Assembly: GCF_001705435.1 (NCBI RefSeq)
Contig: NZ_MDEN01000069.1
Coordinates: forward strand, 806,001 to 870,000
Reading direction: 5' to 3'
DNA from: Pseudomonas graminis
GTDB lineage: Bacteria > Pseudomonadota > Gammaproteobacteria > Pseudomonadales > Pseudomonadaceae
DNA: 64,000 nucleotides
The notes under the pieces were generated by a model. The model was not told where the DNA came from. It did no database searches and saw nothing but the letters and a program-made list of their open reading frames with translations. The position numbers were made by a program, and so were the translations under genes. Shown one piece after another: positions 33,382-41,749 of this stretch (positions are counted from its first letter, which is position 1; the number at the start of each line of letters is the position of its first letter).

Positions 33382-34275
33382 GTGGATTCTCGATTGAACG
33401 CATTTCTGGAGCGCGCCGAGTCGGTACTGGCGCGTCTCGAACCTCTCTTGCCTGCCGTTCGGCAGCCCGTGGACTGGGAAACGACCCTGGCCGCGCGCTG
33501 GGTCCACGAAGGTCGCGGCGGTTACCTGATGCCACTGGACGTCACCCTGGACATGCGCCTGTCCGACCTCATCGGCGTTGACCGCCAGCGTGAGCAACTG
33601 GGCCGCAATACGCAGCAGTTCATCGACGGCCTGCCCGCCAACCACGCGCTGCTCTGGGGTTCGCGTGGGACGGGCAAGTCGTCGCTGGTCCGGGCGTTGC
33701 TGGCCGAGCACGCGAAGGCCGGTCTGCGCCTGATCGAGATCGAGCGCGACCACTTGGGCGATCTGCCGCGCGTGGTCGAGCAACTGCAGAAGTCACCCCA
33801 GCGTTTCGTATTGTTCTGCGACGACCTGTCGTTCGAATCCGGCGAAGGCGACTACCGGGTGCTCAAGAGCGTGCTCGATGGCTCGCTGGAACAGGCGCCT
33901 GACAATGTCCTGCTGTACGCCACCTCGAACCGCCGGCATCTGGTGCCTGAGAAGGAGAGCGACAACGCTCACTGGCAGCGCGGTGACGACGGCGAGATTC
34001 ACCCGAGTGAAGCCGTCGAAGACAAGATCGCGCTGTCCGACCGCTTCGGCCTTTGGCTGTCGTTCTATCCGTTCACTCAGGAGCATTTTCTGGATGTGGT
34101 GGAGCACTGGATCGGCGAGCTGGCGATCAGGGCCGGCCTGCAATGGCAGCGCGATGAAGCGCTCGAGATTCACGCCGTGCGCTGGGCAACCGGCCGTGGC
34201 AACCGCAACGGCCGTTGCGCGTATCAGTTCGCCCGTTACTGGGTTGGTTTGAAAATGCTGGAGCAAGACGCATGA
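33382..34275 (+). CDS. DUF815 family P-loop ATPase
   Basis: A 297-residue AAA-like ATPase of the DUF815 family. Walker A is GSRGTGKSS (about 93-101) and the Walker B-like segment is FVLFCDDLSFE. YATSNRRHLVPE is a sensor-1-like stretch typical of the family, and DRFGLWLSFYPFTQEHFL follows. The start is GTG, preceded by AAGGAG. Its stop overlaps the msrC start by four bases, so the two are co-translated. The cellular role of DUF815 is not established. Confidence 0.88.
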   Translation: MDSRLNAFLERAESVLARLEPLLPAVRQPVDWETTLAARWVHEGRGGYLMPLDVTLDMRLSDLIGVDRQREQLGRNTQQFIDGLPANHALLWGSRGTGKSSLVRALLAEHAKAGLRLIEIERDHLGDLPRVVEQLQKSPQRFVLFCDDLSFESGEGDYRVLKSVLDGSLEQAPDNVLLYATSNRRHLVPEKESDNAHWQRGDDGEIHPSEAVEDKIALSDRFGLWLSFYPFTQEHFLDVVEHWIGELAIRAGLQWQRDEALEIHAVRWATGRGNRNGRCAYQFARYWVGLKMLEQDA

Positions 34276-34754
34276 TCGATTTGAATTCCGCAGGGGAGGG
34301 CCTTGATGGCTACCGCCTGCTTGCTGCACAACTGGAATCCCTGCTGGCGGATGAGCGCGACTTCATCGCCAACGCCGCGCAGTTCTCGGCCTTCCTTTAT
34401 ACCCAGCTCGACGACCTGAACTGGGCAGGCTTCTACCTCAACCGCAACGAAGAGCTGGTGCTGGGTCCGTTTCAGGGCCAGATCGCCTGTGTGCGCATTC
34501 CGTTCGGCAGGGGCGTGTGCGGTACGGCGGCACAAAGCCGCGAAACCCAGCGCGTGGTCGATGTCCATGAGTTTCCCGGCCACATCGCCTGCGACAGCGC
34601 TTCCAATAGCGAATTGGTCGTGCCACTGGTGAAGGATGGACAGCTGATCGGGGTTCTGGATCTGGACAGCCCGAGCGTCGGGCGCTTTAACGAGGAAGAT
34701 CAGGCGGGGATTGAACGGCTGGCGGCGATTTTCCTGAATTCGACCGATTGCTGA
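34272..34754 (+). CDS. msrC: free methionine-(R)-sulfoxide reductase (fRMsr)
   Basis: A 160-residue GAF-domain enzyme that reduces free (not protein-bound) methionine-R-sulfoxide. The three functional cysteines are Cys73, Cys83 and Cys107 in GQIACVRIPFGRGVCGTA and GHIACDSASNSELVVPL. Their spacing of 10 and 24 residues equals that of the E. coli enzyme (84, 94, 118). The upstream block DLNWAGFYLNRNEELVLGPFQG is canonical. The start is fixed by ATGA overlap with the DUF815 gene. With msrB and the peroxidase nearby it forms a methionine-oxidation repair neighbourhood. Confidence 0.95.
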   Translation: MIDLNSAGEGLDGYRLLAAQLESLLADERDFIANAAQFSAFLYTQLDDLNWAGFYLNRNEELVLGPFQGQIACVRIPFGRGVCGTAAQSRETQRVVDVHEFPGHIACDSASNSELVVPLVKDGQLIGVLDLDSPSVGRFNEEDQAGIERLAAIFLNSTDC

Positions 34755-34763
34755 TGTGAAGCC

Positions 34764-34792
34764 CCGACGCACCGCTTGGCGCGGTGCGTCGG
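34764..34792. terminator. strong hairpin between convergent genes
   Basis: A perfect 12-bp GC-rich stem (CCGACGCACCGC at 34764-34775 and its complement at 34781-34792) with loop TTGGC sits between msrC and the convergent gene. There is no clear T-run on either side, so terminator function is likely but not proven. Confidence 0.5.
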
Positions 34793-34802
34793 TGTCGAGC
34801 CA

Positions 34803-35576
34803 TCAGTCGTAGATGGCTTTCTTTTTCCACTCTGCCTCGGCGTCCACGACGCGCAACCCTTCGGTCAGCTCGTTGTTGTCGTCTTCGGTCGGTGCAATGG
34901 TGTCCAGCACCATGGAGTTCGCCTTGGCCAATTGCCGCTCCATGGCCTGCAAGTGGCTTTTCCACGGCGCGGGTTCAGGCTGGTTTTTCAGGTACTGAAC
35001 GCCACGCTCGAAGGCCAGACGCGCCTGACCGGGCTGTTCCTGACTCATCGCGTGCTGGCCCAGGTTGTTGAAGAACTCGATGTGCAGCAGCACCAGCAAG
35101 TTGCGGATCTCGCGAATCCATTGCTTGGCTTCGGACGTTTGCAGGAAACCGTCGTGGGCCGCTCGCGTCACCTGGCCGTGCATGGCTTCCAGCAGAAAGC
35201 GCACGTCCTTGGCCTTGGCTTCGGTTTGAATCGGGCTGGGCGGGTTGCTGACGGTGATCGCGTCGCCCTGCGCTACCAGGGCTTCCAGTTCAGACTGGCG
35301 CTCCTGAAGATTCGGGTTGTTCCTTTTTTCCAGAGCGAGCAGGCGCTTGACCACGTTCAGCTCCAGCCGAACCAGCAGCAGCTTCAACTGTGGCGTCATC
35401 AACTGACCGGGGAAGGTTTCGGACAGCTCGCTGCAGCGGCGTAGCCGGTCGTTGAGCTCGACCATGCTGCGCGCGCGCTCGACCTTTTTGCCTTCTGCGA
35501 CATGATTCAGATAGCCCACCGCAATGAGGAGCACGATGCCTGCTACAACCAAGAAGGTGATAAAGAGTGGTGTCAC
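34803..35576 (-). CDS. conserved single-pass membrane protein of unknown function
   Basis: A 257-residue protein. One N-terminal transmembrane helix (about 4-24: FITFLVVAGIVLLIAVGYL) is followed by a long, mainly helical cytoplasmic region with possible TPR-like character near the end (EQPGQARLAFERGVQYLKNQP). The GTG start is chosen because GAGG lies nine bases upstream; further in-frame extension (MDSHYTRANYL...) is non-hydrophobic and unlikely. It is convergent with msrC. No domain is confidently recognised. Confidence 0.7.
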   Translation of the reverse strand: MTPLFITFLVVAGIVLLIAVGYLNHVAEGKKVERARSMVELNDRLRRCSELSETFPGQLMTPQLKLLLVRLELNVVKRLLALEKRNNPNLQERQSELEALVAQGDAITVSNPPSPIQTEAKAKDVRFLLEAMHGQVTRAAHDGFLQTSEAKQWIREIRNLLVLLHIEFFNNLGQHAMSQEQPGQARLAFERGVQYLKNQPEPAPWKSHLQAMERQLAKANSMVLDTIAPTEDDNNELTEGLRVVDAEAEWKKKAIYD

Positions 35577-35750
35577 CGCACAAGCCTCAATCAAGTAATT
35601 TGCGCGAGTGTAGTGGCTATCCACTATCGCGGGAAGGTGGTCCTGTCACTCCGCCTGATATTGCCCATGGCGGCTGACACGTGTGTATCGGCCGTCCTTT
35701 GCCTAAATAGAGGGCGAAGTCATTGATTTGAATATATTTTCACTGAGGGG

Positions 35751-35779
35751 TTGACGACCCCTATATCCATCCATAGAAT
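35751..35779 (+). promoter_or_regulatory. strong sigma70 promoter of the tRNA array
   Basis: TTGACG (35751-35756) and TAGAAT (35774-35779) are separated by exactly 17 bases and followed by the GC-rich discriminator GCGCGCC, typical of stringently controlled stable-RNA promoters. Transcription should begin near 35786, about 55 bases before the first tRNA. Confidence 0.8.
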
Positions 35780-35840
35780 GCGCGCCACTTGCAGCGTAAA
35801 GCACACAGCAGAGCGTAGCAGGGAGTGAATGTTGTAGCGT

Positions 35841-35916
35841 GTCCCCTTCGTCTAGTGGCCTAGGACACCGCCCTTTCACGGCGGTAACAGGGGTTCGAGT
35901 CCCCTAGGGGACGCCA
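35841..35916 (+). tRNA. tRNA-Glu(TTC), copy 1
   Basis: A complete 76-base cloverleaf with anticodon TTC at 35875-35877, T-loop GGTTCGAGTCC and encoded CCA end. It is separated by two bases from tRNA-Gly. Confidence 0.97.
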
Positions 35917-35918
35917 TT

Positions 35919-35994
<76 letters not shown>

Positions 35995-36097
35995 TTTTTA
36001 AGCAGCTTTGCTTTCGGGCGAAGTTGAGTGAAACCAGGAAGCGTCTTCGGATGTGTTTCTGGAACTGGAACACAACACCATGGTGTTTCCAGGCTGT

Positions 36098-36173
36098 GTC
36101 CCCTTCGTCTAGTGGCCTAGGACACCGCCCTTTCACGGCGGTAACAGGGGTTCGAGTCCCCTAGGGGACGCCA
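36098..36173 (+). tRNA. tRNA-Glu(TTC), copy 2
   Basis: It is identical in sequence to copy 1, 257 bases downstream. The whole Glu-Gly block of 154 bases is duplicated without change. Confidence 0.97.
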
Positions 36174-36175
36174 TT

Positions 36176-36251
<76 letters not shown>

Positions 36252-36258
36252 AATTCTC

Positions 36259-36288
36259 AAAAACGCCGCTCAACAGAGCGGCGTTTTT
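36259..36288 (+). terminator. Rho-independent terminator of the tRNA array
   Basis: A perfect 13-bp stem including the A/T tails (AAAAACGCCGCTC at 36259-36271 and its complement at 36276-36288) has loop AACA and ends in five T residues. Confidence 0.93.
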
Positions 36289-36372
36289 GTGTGTGCGGGA
36301 TTTACAACGCACACGCGCCTCAAATCGATTTTGTCCCGCTCATTCCACAGGCTTCCAAATTAGCCCGCTCCC

Positions 36373-37395
36373 CTAGCGCGCAGCTTGGGGATTGTTCTGA
36401 CTGGCAGCTTGCTCGGCTGATGGCTCGGCGGCCAGGCGGATGGCATTGAAATCCGGGTCGAAGCCACGGGACACGTCGACGTGTTTGTTGAGGATGCCTT
36501 CGCGCTGGTAGATGTCCGCCGTATTCTGCAAGCCCTTGATGACGCCGTCATCGATGCTCACGCGTTCCATTTTCGTGTCCTGGTTGACGGCCAGATGCAC
36601 GGCCAACGGCAGGCCGGTGACCTTGGTCTGGGCGGCGGCGTATTCGGCCGGGTGGGCGTTGGCCCAGCGGTAGGCGCGGTCGAGGCGCACCACGAAATCG
36701 TCCAGTTGCACGCGCTTGTCGGCGATTGCCTTGCTGGTCGCGGCGAGATAGGAATGGTTGGTCAGCAGGTCCGGCCCGTTGGGCAGGATCCGCGCGCCGT
36801 TCTGCGTGGCGACGGTGGTGTAGGGTGCCCACGTGGCCCAGGCGTCAGCGTCGCCGTTGTCGAGGATCAGCCGGGACTCGCTGGGTAACAGGTAAACGAA
36901 GTTCACGTCGCTGGTCTTCAGGCCGGCCTCGTTCAGCGCGCGAATCGCCAGGTAATGACCAATGGAGCCGCGACCGGTGACGATGCGCTTGCCTTTGAGG
37001 TCCGCAACCGAGTGGACCGGCGAGTCGTTGCGCACAATCAGCGCAGTCGTGTAGCGCCCACTGACGTGGGTAATGCTGATGACCTTCAACGCCGCACCGG
37101 CGCCCAGCGCAAAGACATACGGCGCGTCGCCCAGCGCGCCGACGTCGACGGCCCCCGCGTTCAGGGCTTCACCTAACGGCGACGCCGAGGGAAATTCGGA
37201 AAACTTGATCTCGTAGGGTACGTCCTTCAGCTCGCCGGACACCTCCAGCAGCACCTTCAGCGCGGACTTCTGGTTGGCGACGAGCAGCGGCTGGAGTTGC
37301 TCGGCGGCCTGTGTGGTCTGGCTGAATGATAATGCGAGCAGTGCGCCGAGTATCACGTGTCGGGCGCGGAGCAGGGGAGTGAAAGGGGCGGACAT
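36373..37395 (-). CDS. ABC transporter substrate-binding protein, aliphatic sulfonate (SsuA-like) type
   Basis: A 340-residue periplasmic binding protein with a signal peptide (about residues 1-30, ending SQTTQAAE). The SsuA/NitT-TauT fold is indicated by the blocks LLVANQKSALKVLLEVSGELKDVPYEIKFSEFPSASPLGEALNAGAVDVGALGDAPYVFA, RIVTGRGSIGHYLAIRAL and DADAWATWAPYTTVA. It is an orphan: no permease or ATPase gene is adjacent, so it may feed a transporter encoded elsewhere. Next to it are sulfur-metabolism genes. The exact ligand (sulfonate, taurine or similar) is inferred from family only. Confidence 0.85.
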   Translation of the reverse strand: MSAPFTPLLRARHVILGALLALSFSQTTQAAEQLQPLLVANQKSALKVLLEVSGELKDVPYEIKFSEFPSASPLGEALNAGAVDVGALGDAPYVFALGAGAALKVISITHVSGRYTTALIVRNDSPVHSVADLKGKRIVTGRGSIGHYLAIRALNEAGLKTSDVNFVYLLPSESRLILDNGDADAWATWAPYTTVATQNGARILPNGPDLLTNHSYLAATSKAIADKRVQLDDFVVRLDRAYRWANAHPAEYAAAQTKVTGLPLAVHLAVNQDTKMERVSIDDGVIKGLQNTADIYQREGILNKHVDVSRGFDPDFNAIRLAAEPSAEQAASQNNPQAAR

Positions 37396-37700
37396 GGTGC
37401 GTCTCTCCAGGCATGAAAAAGGGTTCTCGGCCTCCGCCTGGAGAAGGGGTCGGCAAGGGGATTGACCATATGCCGATAAGAAATGGAATAGAAGTATCTT
37501 TTGGTTATATGCTAATTATGTACGTTTGTGATTATCTAGCTTGACTCTATAAAAATATTGCATAGATATATTGAGGCAATGCGCTCTTTGCTGCAGCGGT
37601 TGCCCGCGAGTTGGCGCGCGTGATTGCTGAATCTTCAGCGACTGGAATGCCGTTTTCGTCAGCAAGCTCACTCCTACAAGAGGAGGGTATGCAGCGTGGC
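37396..37700. other. AT-rich non-coding gap upstream of the sulfonate-binding protein
   Basis: No gene is evident. The part nearest the binding-protein gene (about 37460-37570) is strikingly AT-rich compared with its surroundings. It probably holds that gene's promoter; sulfur-starvation promoters of this kind are usually CysB-controlled, which is inference. Near 37660 a degenerate REP-like GCAAGCTCACTCCTAC occurs. Confidence 0.45.
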
Positions 37701-39281
37701 TCAGATCACATAAAACCCGTGGGTCCCGTCGCGGCCCAGTTGCTCGACCAGTCCATACTCCCAATCCAGATACGCCTGCATCGCCTCACGCGGCGCATCA
37801 GTGCCTTCATAAGGTCGGCGGTAGCGGTCAATGCGCGGGGAGGCCAGATGGCTCTCGCCGTGCTCAAGCTCAAAGCCTGCAGCCACCCAACTGGCGGTGC
37901 CATCTTTCAGCACAAACACCGGCTTGCCGGTCAGCGCTTCGACCTCCGACACGGCCAGCCGCGCGAGTTTGCTGCTGCCGCAAGTGAGCACGTAACGCTC
38001 GGCCGCCGGTGTGTTTTGCAGCGCGTTGGCAAGGTCGGCACGCAGTGTCCACCAGGCGCCGGGAATATGCTGCTTGACGTAGAGGGCGCTGGCAGTGAAA
38101 TCCAGCACCGCCACGCCACCGTGTTCGCGCCACTCGCGTAACGTCTGCGCGCTGATCTCCTCGACCTGCGGCGCGAGCGGAGTCGGCGCGTTCCAGGCGC
38201 CTTTTTCACTGAAATCCTCCGGGCGCAGGTCGTCCACCACGAACACCTCCCAGCCCAGTTGCGCGAGCCACGAAGCAGACATGTTTGCGCGCACGCCGTC
38301 GTCATCCAGCAATACGATCCGCGCGCCGCGCACGCTGGCGTAATGGTCAGTCTCCTGCACCAGTTGGCCGCCCGGCGTCGAACGGGCACCGGGCACATGG
38401 CCGGCTTCGAATTCCTCCGGCGTGCGCACATCGAACAGGTACGTCGTGCGAGTCGTCTCGGCCTGCCAGACCGGCAAGTCCCCGCGGCTGGCGCGTTTCA
38501 CTCGCGCTTTGTCCGCCACGTTGCGCGCATCCGCCCGAGCGACTTCCCGGGTTGCATCACTGACCGGCGGGAAGCGCAGGGATTTCCCATGGTCCAGGGT
38601 CTGGCCGGCCAACAGCCAGCCAATCGTGCCATTGCGCAGGGCGGAAATCGGGTTGGGCAGGCCTGCATTCACCAGCGACTGCGTGCCAATGATGCTGCGC
38701 GTACGGCCGGCGCAGTTGACGATAATTCGGGTATTCGGATCGGGGGCCAGCTCACGCGCCCGCAGCACCAGTTCGGCGCCGGGCACACTGACCCCGGTGG
38801 GAATGCTCATCGTCTGGTACTCATCGAACCGCCGCGCATCCAGTACCACCACGTCGGCCTTGGCGTCGAGCAACTGCTTGACCTCTTCGGCGGCCAGCGA
38901 AGGCGTCTGGCGATGGTGCTCCACCAGTTCGCCAAACGCCTTGCTCGGCACATTGACGTCGATGAACACCTCGCCGCCGGCGTCGCGCCAGCCCTGCAAT
39001 CCGTCTTCAAGCAGCTTGACGTCGCTGTAACCCAGGCCCTGAAAGCGCTGCAAGGCGCGTTCGGCCAGACCCTCGCCGTTGTCGTACACCGTCACGGCGG
39101 TGTCGCGACGGGGGATGCGCGCGAGCACTTCCAGTTCCAGCTTCGACAAAGGGATGTTGGCGGCGAACAGCGGGTGAGCTTCGGCGAAGGGGGCTTCTTC
39201 GCGGACATCGACCAGCGCGACTTCTTCATGGGCGAGCAGGGCGCGGCGGATGTCGGCGCAGGAACGGGTGTTATGGCTCAT
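37701..39281 (-). CDS. four-domain rhodanese-type sulfurtransferase
   Basis: A 526-residue protein with four rhodanese-homology domains. Domain 1 (about 10-105) has Asp67 in VYDNGEG instead of the active cysteine. Domain 2 (about 128-230) has Cys190 in the loop NCAGRTRS. Domain 3 (about 278-352) has LDDDGVRA, again without cysteine. Domain 4 (about 378-472) has Cys434 in TCGSSKLA. So active and inactive domains alternate. The ATG overlaps the upstream dioxygenase stop by four bases, implying coupled synthesis. It probably handles sulfane sulfur released from 3-mercaptopropionate catabolism; this role is inferred from context. Confidence 0.9.
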   Translation of the reverse strand: MSHNTRSCADIRRALLAHEEVALVDVREEAPFAEAHPLFAANIPLSKLELEVLARIPRRDTAVTVYDNGEGLAERALQRFQGLGYSDVKLLEDGLQGWRDAGGEVFIDVNVPSKAFGELVEHHRQTPSLAAEEVKQLLDAKADVVVLDARRFDEYQTMSIPTGVSVPGAELVLRARELAPDPNTRIIVNCAGRTRSIIGTQSLVNAGLPNPISALRNGTIGWLLAGQTLDHGKSLRFPPVSDATREVARADARNVADKARVKRASRGDLPVWQAETTRTTYLFDVRTPEEFEAGHVPGARSTPGGQLVQETDHYASVRGARIVLLDDDGVRANMSASWLAQLGWEVFVVDDLRPEDFSEKGAWNAPTPLAPQVEEISAQTLREWREHGGVAVLDFTASALYVKQHIPGAWWTLRADLANALQNTPAAERYVLTCGSSKLARLAVSEVEALTGKPVFVLKDGTASWVAAGFELEHGESHLASPRIDRYRRPYEGTDAPREAMQAYLDWEYGLVEQLGRDGTHGFYVI

Positions 39282-39886
39282 TGGGCTTGGTTCTCTTTGG
39301 ACAGATCCCAGATGTTCGGGAGCAAGGCGTTGGAATAACCCGAGATGAACAGCTTTTCGCTGCCATCGGGCTGGTAAACGGCGCGCTTCACGGCGCCAAT
39401 GTTGGCACCGTAGACATGAATGCTGACCGACACCTGATCGTCGAAGGCATTCCTGACCTGATGAATGTCGTTGCTGCGCGGCGACAAGGCCTCGACATGG
39501 CCGGGCTCCAGGCGGATCGCCGGGCCCTCCTGTTCCAGTCGGCCATCGGCGCTGCGGGCGAACCCCTGGGAATACTCCGCGCCGCGCAGCATGCCGATCA
39601 AGCCCCAGACGCGGTGGTCGTGAATCGGCGTGCTCTGGCCCGGTCCCCACACAAAGCTGACGACCGAAAACCGCTGCCGTGAGTCGGCGTGCAACAGAAA
39701 CTGTTGATAGCGCAGCGGATCGGGAGTGGCGAACTCTTCCGGCAGCCAGTCGTCATAACGGACCAGTTGCCCCAGCAGCTTGCCACCCCGGGAGAGCAGG
39801 TCGCCTTCCCCCGGATGGCTGTCGATCAGCTCGGCCAGCGCGCCGATAAACGCCCTGAGTCGTTCAGGGTGTCGGATGTGGGTCAT
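39278..39886 (-). CDS. 3-mercaptopropionate/cysteine thiol dioxygenase
   Basis: A 202-residue cupin thiol dioxygenase oxidising a thiol to its sulfinate with O2 and Fe(II). The three-histidine site is His89, His91 (PIHDHRVWGLIG) and His142 (NDIHQV). Arg168 in GAVKRAVYQ matches the carboxylate-binding arginine of P. aeruginosa 3-mercaptopropionate dioxygenase (PA2602, from memory), which it resembles over its full length. It therefore favours 3-mercaptopropionate over cysteine. The ATG is chosen because GGAG lies five bases before it; an in-frame GTG five codons upstream is less likely. Confidence 0.92.
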   Translation of the reverse strand: MTHIRHPERLRAFIGALAELIDSHPGEGDLLSRGGKLLGQLVRYDDWLPEEFATPDPLRYQQFLLHADSRQRFSVVSFVWGPGQSTPIHDHRVWGLIGMLRGAEYSQGFARSADGRLEQEGPAIRLEPGHVEALSPRSNDIHQVRNAFDDQVSVSIHVYGANIGAVKRAVYQPDGSEKLFISGYSNALLPNIWDLSKENQAQ

Positions 39887-40097
39887 GTCGGCTCCGGACA
39901 CAGAAGAATGCTTAATATAAGCATAATTAAGCCGCCTAATATGCGATTCATTGATGATTAGGTTATAACCAAAACGTAGCTGATAACTGACTCACAGGTT
40001 GCTGGCCGTTCTGTGGCTAAACAGAGGCTATCCACAGCCTTCTGTGGCGATTATGATTTTTGCCTATCTTATTTCCCTTATTCCATGTGCGATCCGA
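39887..40097. promoter_or_regulatory. divergent promoter region between dioxygenase and LysR gene
   Basis: It is AT-rich and holds the perfect palindrome GGTTATAACC at 39961-39970, the near-symmetric TAATATAAGCATAATTA at about 39913-39929, and CCACAG/CTGTGG at 40032-40047. These are plausible LysR-regulator sites for control of both divergent genes. Confidence 0.5.
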
Positions 40098-41003
40098 ATG
40101 AAAATTGATGACATCGATGCTTTCGTGGCGGTCATTCGCTGCCAGTCAATCAGCCATGCCGCTGAATCCCTGGACCTGACCCAGCCGGCCATCACGCGCC
40201 GGGTGCAGAATTTCGAGCAGGCACTGGGCGTCGAGTTGTTCGACCGTAATACCAAGCCGCTCAAGCCCACGGCAATGGGCAATCAGGTCTATCAGAAATG
40301 CCTGGCGATCCTGCGGGAAATGGACTCATTACGCGAACTCGTTGCCAGCGACACGCCGCCCACCGGATTGCTCAGACTGGGCGTGCCGCAAACCATCGGC
40401 GACGTCGTGCTGCTGGATGCGCTGAAACACCTGCGCGGGCAATTTCCCGACCTGCGTGCCCAAGTGATTACCGGCTGGGGCAGCCACCTGATTGGCAAAA
40501 TCGAGAACGGCGAACTGGACGCAGCGGCGGCGCTGTTCCCTGCGGGCAAGATATTCCCCGAAGGCATCGTTGGCGAGTCCATCGGCAAGATGGAGCTGGT
40601 GGTGGTCTGCGCCAAGAGCGCGCTGCCGAAAAAACCGGTGAAACTGGCCGACTGCTACGCGCTGGGCTGGGTGCTCAACCCCGACGGCTGCGGTTTCCGT
40701 GCCGGGCTGCAACGCACCTTGGCTGACCAGGGGCTGAGCCTGAAGGTCAATCTGGAAACCTTCGGCACCGAGCTGCAACTGGGGCTGGTCGCCGACGGCA
40801 TGGGCCTGGGTCTTGTGCCGCGTCCATTGCTGGAGCGCAGCGTCCACCGCGATTCACTGGTGGTCATGCCGCTCAAGGATTTCAAGCCGGTGATGGATCT
40901 GTGGCTGATCTACCCGCGCTTCCTCGGCAACTTGCAGGCGCCGGTGGCGTCCTTCGGTAGCGTGGTGGCGCATGCGCTGGAGCAGGAGCGGGATGCGGCT
41001 TGA
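40098..41003 (+). CDS. LysR-family regulator divergent from the thiol dioxygenase operon
   Basis: A 301-residue LysR regulator with the helix-turn-helix IDAFVAVIRCQSISHAAESLDLTQPAITRRVQNFEQALGVELFDR at the N-terminus. The substrate-binding domain begins near TGLLRLGVPQTIGDVVLLDAL. The ATG is chosen at MKIDDIDAF, the standard position relative to the helix-turn-helix; the longer reading upstream is not conserved. Its divergent position strongly suggests control of the dioxygenase-rhodanese pair. PAO1 has, from memory, a LysR gene (PA2601) beside PA2602, supporting this. Confidence 0.9.
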   Translation: MKIDDIDAFVAVIRCQSISHAAESLDLTQPAITRRVQNFEQALGVELFDRNTKPLKPTAMGNQVYQKCLAILREMDSLRELVASDTPPTGLLRLGVPQTIGDVVLLDALKHLRGQFPDLRAQVITGWGSHLIGKIENGELDAAAALFPAGKIFPEGIVGESIGKMELVVVCAKSALPKKPVKLADCYALGWVLNPDGCGFRAGLQRTLADQGLSLKVNLETFGTELQLGLVADGMGLGLVPRPLLERSVHRDSLVVMPLKDFKPVMDLWLIYPRFLGNLQAPVASFGSVVAHALEQERDAA

Positions 41004-41082
41004 GGGCTGTGACGTGATGGTGGACGGTCTGATCAAGACACCGTTTTGACTACCAGGAAAAGTCCTCGCCATAGCACAGGCG

Positions 41083-41739
41083 TTACTCGGCCAAAACTGG
41101 ATTCAACGCCGCAGGCGTTTGCCAGTAAATATCGGCCCAAGCGCCGCTGCCGGCTGCCAGCAACTGGCGAAGATGCTGCTCGTGGAACGCTTCGCCCAGC
41201 GAATCGACGCGAAACGTTGCAACCCACTGCTCGCGCCCCAGCTTATAGGCGCTACCGAAATCTGCCCAACTGTCGAAACAATCCTGCGCCCGCTGTGCGT
41301 TGAGCAGCAGGACACGCCAGGCGAGTTCGGGCTCGAGCCAGCGCATCAGCAATGCACAGCGGATCAGAAACGCCACCCGCGCGCAGGCGAAAGCCATGGC
41401 TGCACGGGGTTCATCTTCGGCCGTCAGCGCTTGCAGGTCGAGGCTGTACCATTGCTGTTCGAGTGTCGCACTGAAGTGCTCCCGCACCGCTTCGTCATCG
41501 AAATTGCTGCGTATTCCGGCTTGGTAGAGCAACGCTGCGCGCACGGTTGTCTGCGCTTCCTCCGTGAAGGGATCGCATGCCGGCGAGTAGAAGCCCTCGA
41601 TTTCCATTGCGTCAGCCATGGGCCTGGCTAACAGTAGCGACCAGTGCTTGCACGGGCTGAACAACGATGCGCCGCCCCTTGCCCTAAATACTCGCCACAA
41701 CAACCAGCCTGAAACAACCGCTGCAATACTTAAAAACAT
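41083..41739 (-). CDS. DUF1266 family protein with N-terminal membrane anchor
   Basis: A 218-residue protein. An N-terminal hydrophobic segment (MFLSIAAVVSGWLLWRVF) probably anchors it. The rest matches DUF1266, best seen in AFACARVAFLIRCALLMRWLEPELAWRVLLLNAQRAQDCFDSWADFGSAYKLGREQW. GGAG precedes the ATG by seven bases. It is the last gene of a three-gene leftward cassette, ten bases after the PcfJ-like gene. DUF1266 proteins have no known activity, but turn up beside one another and in variable clusters. Confidence 0.8.
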   Translation of the reverse strand: MFLSIAAVVSGWLLWRVFRARGGASLFSPCKHWSLLLARPMADAMEIEGFYSPACDPFTEEAQTTVRAALLYQAGIRSNFDDEAVREHFSATLEQQWYSLDLQALTAEDEPRAAMAFACARVAFLIRCALLMRWLEPELAWRVLLLNAQRAQDCFDSWADFGSAYKLGREQWVATFRVDSLGEAFHEQHLRQLLAAGSGAWADIYWQTPAALNPVLAE

Positions 41740-41749
41740 GCCGTTCTCC

